Shown here: positions 60,529 through 64,000 of the stretch, in pieces
Numbering within the stretch: position 1 is the stretch's first letter
How the letters are laid out: every line of letters begins with the position of its first letter
Assembly (NCBI RefSeq): GCF_003013695.1
Contig: NZ_CP027792.1
Location: 2,810,501 to 2,874,500, forward strand
Origin: Pulveribacter suum
Lineage (GTDB): Bacteria; Pseudomonadota; Gammaproteobacteria; Burkholderiales; Burkholderiaceae_C
Reading direction: 5' to 3'
Length of the DNA: 64,000 bases
Program-made: the position numbers and the translations under genes
The notes under the pieces: model-generated
Seen by the model: the letters and a program-made list of their open reading frames with translations, nothing else
Database searches by the model: none
Told to the model about the DNA's origin: nothing

Positions 60529-62810
60529 GGCGGCTCCTGCTGGCTGGGTGCGGATGCGCTCGCGGGCACGACCTGGCGCACCCTGACCAGCGCGCAAGCG
60601 TAGAAGGTGCCGGCCGTGGAGCGCAGCGGCACCACGCGGCCGGCCTGCGCCCCGATGCGGCGCCAGCCGGTGGGCGTGCGCAGCGACAGCCGCAGGCTGG
60701 CGCCCTCCTGGACAGGCTCGAACAAAAGGACGCGCTCTGGCGCCGCGGCCTGCTGCTGCAGTGGCAGCAGGCCCAGCAGCGCATGGCCGCCTTGCGCCGC
60801 GCCTACCTGCACCTCGCAGATGCCCCAGTGCGTGCGCTGGCCGTGGTCGCGCGCCAGGAAGCGCCCGCCCAGCCAGTCGCTGGGCGTGGTGCCGCGTTCG
60901 TTGAGCTCCTGCAGCTGCCACTGCAGGTCGTTGCCGTAGAGCATGCGCTCCATCTGGTTGCGCGCGAGCGCATCCGGCCACTCGAAGCGGCAGCGCACGG
61001 CGCTGCCGGCGTCCGGCCCGGCGCCTTCATCGGCCTGGGCGCGCGAGACCGGCACCAGCCGCACCGGCAGCAGCCCGCTGGGCAGCATGACCGCCGCGCG
61101 CACCCTGCGGCCCTGCACCAGCGCCGGCGGCAGCATGCCGACCACGCGGCAGCCGTCGGGCGAGACGTTCTCGATGGCCAGGGCGGCCCCGGCCTGCGCG
61201 GACTGCGCCGGCGCCGCACCCGCCTCGGGCAGCAGCACCAGGGGCAGCGGCATGTCAAAGCGGTATTCGCGGCGGTGGTGGTGCGCCTCGGTGCTGAGGA
61301 AGTGGCGCGTCAGCTGCCAGCCGCACAGCAGGTTGGCACCCACCCAGGCCAGGTTGAAGTACAGCGCATAGGGCGGCAGGTAGGGCCCCTCGCGGCTGGT
61401 GCGGTACAGCGCCCAGGCGATGGCCAGCACGTTGAAGGCCAGCAGCAGTGCCTGCGGCAGCACCTGCAGCAGCACCTGGTGGCGCTGCGAGAAGGACTTG
61501 TCAGTCACCGTGAAGCGGCTCGGGCCCAGCACCAGCCCCAGCGTGGCCCGGATGAACGCGGCAAACCGCGCGAAGTTGTACTGCTCGGCATACAGCCAGC
61601 TGCCGTAGCCGCGGCTCAGCTCCTCGAAGACGCAGATGCTCAGCACGAAGTAGGGCACGAACCAGCACAGGAAGACCCAGCCGCTGGCGTCGATCGGCAA
61701 CCAGCCGGTCAGCAGCACGATGGCCGGCGCCAGCCAGAACAGGCCCTTTTGCCAGCCGTCGAAATAGGTGGTCATGGAGGCCAGGTAGTTCAGCTTCTGC
61801 GCCGCGCTCAGGCGCGGGGTGAACAGCACGTCCTCCTGGCGCAGCACCTGCATGGCGCCTTGGCCCCAGCGTACGCGCTGCGCCAGGAAGGGCGAGACCT
61901 GCGCCGGCGCGATGCCGAACGCCAGCGCCTGGGCGTGATAGACCGATCGGTAGCCGGCCTTGTGCAGGCGCAGCGAGGTGTGCAGGTCTTCCGTCACGGT
62001 GCCGGTGGCAAAGCCGCCGATGTCCTGCAGGGCGCTGCGCCGCACCACGGCGCAGGTGCCGCAGAAAAACGCCGAGTTCCAGTAGTCCTTGCCGCGCTGG
62101 ATGACCTTGAAGAACAGCGACTGCTCCGTCCACAGCCGGCGCGAGCGCCGGCGCAGGCGGTGCTGGAAGGAGTCGAGGTTGAAGAACTCCTGGGGCGTCT
62201 GCACGAAGGCCACGGCCGGGTCGCGAAAGTAGCCCAGCGTGCGCACGAGGAAGTCGCGCCCGGGCGCGTGGTCGGCGTCGAACAGGGCGATCAGCTCGCC
62301 GCCCGTGCGGGCCAGGGCGTGGTTCAGGTTGCCGGCCTTGGCGTGCTCGTTGCTGGTGCGGCACAGGTACCACACGCCCAGGCTGCTGGCCAGCTCGCGC
62401 ATCTCGCTGCGGTTGCCGTCGTCCAGCAGCCAGGTCTCGTGCGGATAGTCCATGTCGCGCGCCAACAGCAGGGTGCGCCGCAGCATGCTGACCGGCTCGT
62501 TGAAGCAGGTGACGAACACGTCCACCGTGCGGCCTGCCTCCGGCTCGGGCGCTTCGCGCTGCGTCAGCCGCCACATGACGAAGATGTGTACCGCCGCCAC
62601 CAGCACGCCATAGACCTCGGCCGCATACACCAGCCAGGAAAAGACCGGGTGCTCCTGGTTGAAGGTGGTGGCGCGCCAGACCAGGTAGCCCGTGGCCACC
62701 AGCAGGAACAGCACCGCCAGCAGCGCGCACAGCGGGCTGCAGCGCTCGAAGTTGCCGCCTCGGCGGGGGTCGGCGCAATAGTGTTGCGGCGGGGGCGGGT
62801 GTTCGGTCAT
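60501..62810 (-). CDS. Cellulose-synthase-like family 2 glycosyltransferase with PilZ domain
   Basis: 769 aa. Two N-terminal helices, a GT2 domain (about 95-340) with LLDDGNR, LFDADHAP, GTVTEDLHT and the processive-synthase motif QRVRWGQG, further helices, then a PilZ domain (about 515-620) with RREYR and ENVSPDG (RxxxR and NxSxxG), so c-di-GMP activation is expected. Product is probably cellulose or another beta-glucan. Only BcsS accompanies it; no BcsB, BcsC or BcsZ is present in the window. Confidence 0.88.
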   Translation of the reverse strand: MTEHPPPPQHYCADPRRGGNFERCSPLCALLAVLFLLVATGYLVWRATTFNQEHPVFSWLVYAAEVYGVLVAAVHIFVMWRLTQREAPEPEAGRTVDVFVTCFNEPVSMLRRTLLLARDMDYPHETWLLDDGNRSEMRELASSLGVWYLCRTSNEHAKAGNLNHALARTGGELIALFDADHAPGRDFLVRTLGYFRDPAVAFVQTPQEFFNLDSFQHRLRRRSRRLWTEQSLFFKVIQRGKDYWNSAFFCGTCAVVRRSALQDIGGFATGTVTEDLHTSLRLHKAGYRSVYHAQALAFGIAPAQVSPFLAQRVRWGQGAMQVLRQEDVLFTPRLSAAQKLNYLASMTTYFDGWQKGLFWLAPAIVLLTGWLPIDASGWVFLCWFVPYFVLSICVFEELSRGYGSWLYAEQYNFARFAAFIRATLGLVLGPSRFTVTDKSFSQRHQVLLQVLPQALLLAFNVLAIAWALYRTSREGPYLPPYALYFNLAWVGANLLCGWQLTRHFLSTEAHHHRREYRFDMPLPLVLLPEAGAAPAQSAQAGAALAIENVSPDGCRVVGMLPPALVQGRRVRAAVMLPSGLLPVRLVPVSRAQADEGAGPDAGSAVRCRFEWPDALARNQMERMLYGNDLQWQLQELNERGTTPSDWLGGRFLARDHGQRTHWGICEVQVGAAQGGHALLGLLPLQQQAAAPERVLLFEPVQEGASLRLSLRTPTGWRRIGAQAGRVVPLRSTAGTFYACALVRVRQVVPASASAPSQQEPPCPPAILTA

Positions 62811-63086
62811 GGCGAGGCTCCACGGTGGTCAGGCGAAGGCGTTGCACGCCTGCTGATTTCGTATCCAGCTACTACGGTGCCACCGATTCTTCGCGCCCGG
62901 CGCCGAGCGCCAATCCCCAAAAATGGGCTCCCCAGGCATCGGTGCGACGATTGCCTGCCCGCAGCCAAGATGGCAGCCGGCCTACCTACCATGCCCCTAT
63001 GTACAGATGCGACAAGTGCATCCATACGTTAATGCGACGGCCAGGCTGATACAAACAGGGCTTTTCCATCTCTCTTTTTCCGCGCC
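62811..63086. other. 276-bp divergent intergenic region
   Basis: Relatively AT-richer DNA between the synthase gene and the isomerase gene. Some tracts look promoter-like (for example around 63025-63065), but no certain -35/-10 pair or operator could be fixed, and no ORF was supported. Confidence 0.5.
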
Positions 63087-63446
63087 ATGCCCCACCTGAT
63101 CGTCGAATACAGCGCCAACCTCGCGGGCTATCCCGAGGCCGAAGCGCTGGCCGCGCTGAACGCCGCCGTCTGCGCCAGCCCAGAAGTCAAGGACGAGGCC
63201 GACCTCAAGACGCGTTTCGTGCACACCAGCGCCTTCGAGATCGGCACCGCCCCTGCCAACCGCGCCTTCGTGCACGCCGAGCTGCGCCTGCTGGCCGGCC
63301 GCACGCCCCAGGCCAAGGCCGACTTGGCCGAGCGCGTGGCCGCCGTGCTGCGCCGCCTCACCCCCCGCCCCGCCGGGCTGATGGTGCAGCTGAGCGTGGA
63401 CGTGGTGGACATGGATCGGCCCTCCTACGTCAAGGAACGCCTCTGA
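63087..63446 (+). CDS. 5-carboxymethyl-2-hydroxymuconate isomerase family protein
   Basis: 119 aa. MPHLIVEYSANL gives the N-terminal Pro that is the catalytic base of the tautomerase fold after Met removal; HTSAFEIGT and FVHAELRLLAGRT are also typical of CHMI (HpaF). HpaF acts in homoprotocatechuate breakdown, but no other hpa gene is present here, so the physiological substrate is open. A terminator follows. Confidence 0.85.
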   Translation: MPHLIVEYSANLAGYPEAEALAALNAAVCASPEVKDEADLKTRFVHTSAFEIGTAPANRAFVHAELRLLAGRTPQAKADLAERVAAVLRRLTPRPAGLMVQLSVDVVDMDRPSYVKERL

Positions 63447-63472
63447 GCGCAGCTGTGCAACACTGCTGCCCG

Positions 63473-63504
63473 GCCCGGCACTACCCTGCCGGGCTTCGCT
63501 TTTT
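63473..63504 (+). terminator. Intrinsic terminator after the isomerase gene
   Basis: GCCCGGCA-CTACCC-TGCCGGGC, a perfect 8-bp stem, followed by TTCGCTTTTT. It separates the isomerase from the RidA gene. Confidence 0.8.
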
Positions 63505-63536
63505 CCCTCTACCCCTTCCTTGACCTGAGGATCGCC

Positions 63537-63995
63537 ATGAGCGTTTACGACAAGCTGAAAGAACTGAGCATCACCCTGCCCCCGGTGTCTGTGCCGGCAG
63601 CGGCCTATGTGCCGTACGTGCAGACGGGCAACCTGCTGTTCCTGAGCGGGCACATCGCGCGCCGGGACGGCAAGCCCTGGGTGGCGCAGTTCGGCCGCGA
63701 CATCTCGACCGAGGAAGGCCAGCAGGCGGCGCGCGCCGTGGCCATCGACCTGCTGGGCACGCTGCATGCAGCCACCGATGGCAACCTGAACCGCATCAAG
63801 CGCATCGTCAAGCTGATGAGCCTGGTCAACTCCACGGGCGACTTCACCGAGCAGCACCTGGTGACCAACGGCGCCAGCGAGCTGATGGGCCAGGTGTTCG
63901 GCGACGGCGGCAAGCACGCGCGCAGCGCCTTCGGCGTGGCGCAGATCCCCATGGGCGCCTGCGTGGAGATCGAGCTGATCGCCGAGCTCGGCTGA
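63537..63995 (+). CDS. RidA (YjgF/YER057c/UK114) family protein
   Basis: 152 aa. Likely a reactive enamine/imine deaminase that protects PLP enzymes. VQTGNLLFLSGHIARRDGKPW, NLNRIKRIVKLMSLVNSTGDFTEQHLVTNGASELM and GKHARSAFGVAQIPMGACVEIELIAEL are conserved; the Arg in HARSAFG is the usual substrate-carboxylate ligand. The longer form (about 150 aa) is a subgroup distinct from E. coli RidA. The gene ends 5 bp before the window edge. Confidence 0.9.
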   Translation: MSVYDKLKELSITLPPVSVPAAAYVPYVQTGNLLFLSGHIARRDGKPWVAQFGRDISTEEGQQAARAVAIDLLGTLHAATDGNLNRIKRIVKLMSLVNSTGDFTEQHLVTNGASELMGQVFGDGGKHARSAFGVAQIPMGACVEIELIAELG

Positions 63996-64000
63996 GCGGC

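Overview
The window is a 64 kb stretch of a GC-rich (roughly two-thirds G+C by eye) Gram-negative chromosome. Gene content, gene pairing (selD/selU, DUF3079, DUF3460, dctPQM with dctSR) and a family of short dispersed palindromic repeats point to a betaproteobacterium of the Comamonadaceae (Acidovorax/Alicycliphilus/Diaphorobacter/Comamonas-like). The species cannot be named from sequence reading alone. No rRNA, tRNA, CRISPR array, integrase or transposase gene was recognised. The left edge cuts queF.

Layout: 1-8 kb holds queF (partial), dinB, two EamA-type exporters, an FMN-dependent 2-hydroxyacid dehydrogenase and pbpC. 8-18.5 kb holds DUF3079, an exonuclease/phosphatase-family protein and, on the minus strand, a tightly coupled eight-gene operon (TetR, SDR, carboxylase beta, acyl-CoA dehydrogenase, hydratase, biotin carboxylase/BCCP, second acyl-CoA dehydrogenase, BKACE). 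Its first six genes follow the order of the acyclic terpene (Atu) pathway. 18.5-31 kb holds comEC, a small winged-helix-like protein coupled to a YdeP-type molybdopterin oxidoreductase, apbC/mrp, the divergent selenium pair selD/selU, an Mrr-like membrane protein, a doubly broken patatin gene and metG.

31-37 kb is a sulfur module on the plus strand (small cytochrome c, FccB-like flavoprotein, YeeE transporter, second FccB-like flavoprotein, SoxY, SoxZ), preceded by a leader that can fold into a three-way junction. 36.6-45 kb is a TRAP dicarboxylate-type transport and sensing unit: orphan ABC binding protein, dctMQP, a second Tat-type DctP, sensor kinase dctS and regulator dctR. The dctP operon and the orphan binding protein have near-identical promoters carrying the same dyad. 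45-52 kb holds an FMN-riboswitch-controlled ribB and an AraC-controlled FAD/FMN/ThDP enzyme trio.

52-64 kb holds a BamE/OmlA-like lipoprotein, DUF3460, scpA, a corrinoid/iron uptake operon behind a candidate cobalamin riboswitch (TonB receptor, binding protein, permease, ATPase, CbiX-ferredoxin), a minimal BcsS plus PilZ-containing cellulose-synthase-like pair, a carboxymethyl-hydroxymuconate isomerase and a RidA protein.

The strongest unexplained structure is an eleven-copy dispersed repeat (about 55-65 bp, two tandem dyads). Copies sit at gene junctions, supply stop or start codons, and are embedded in frame in three otherwise conserved proteins. Other points worth a second look are the shared dct promoter dyad, a 38-codon coupled mini-ORF made by duplication of a gene start, and a 169-bp near-palindromic MITE-like element.
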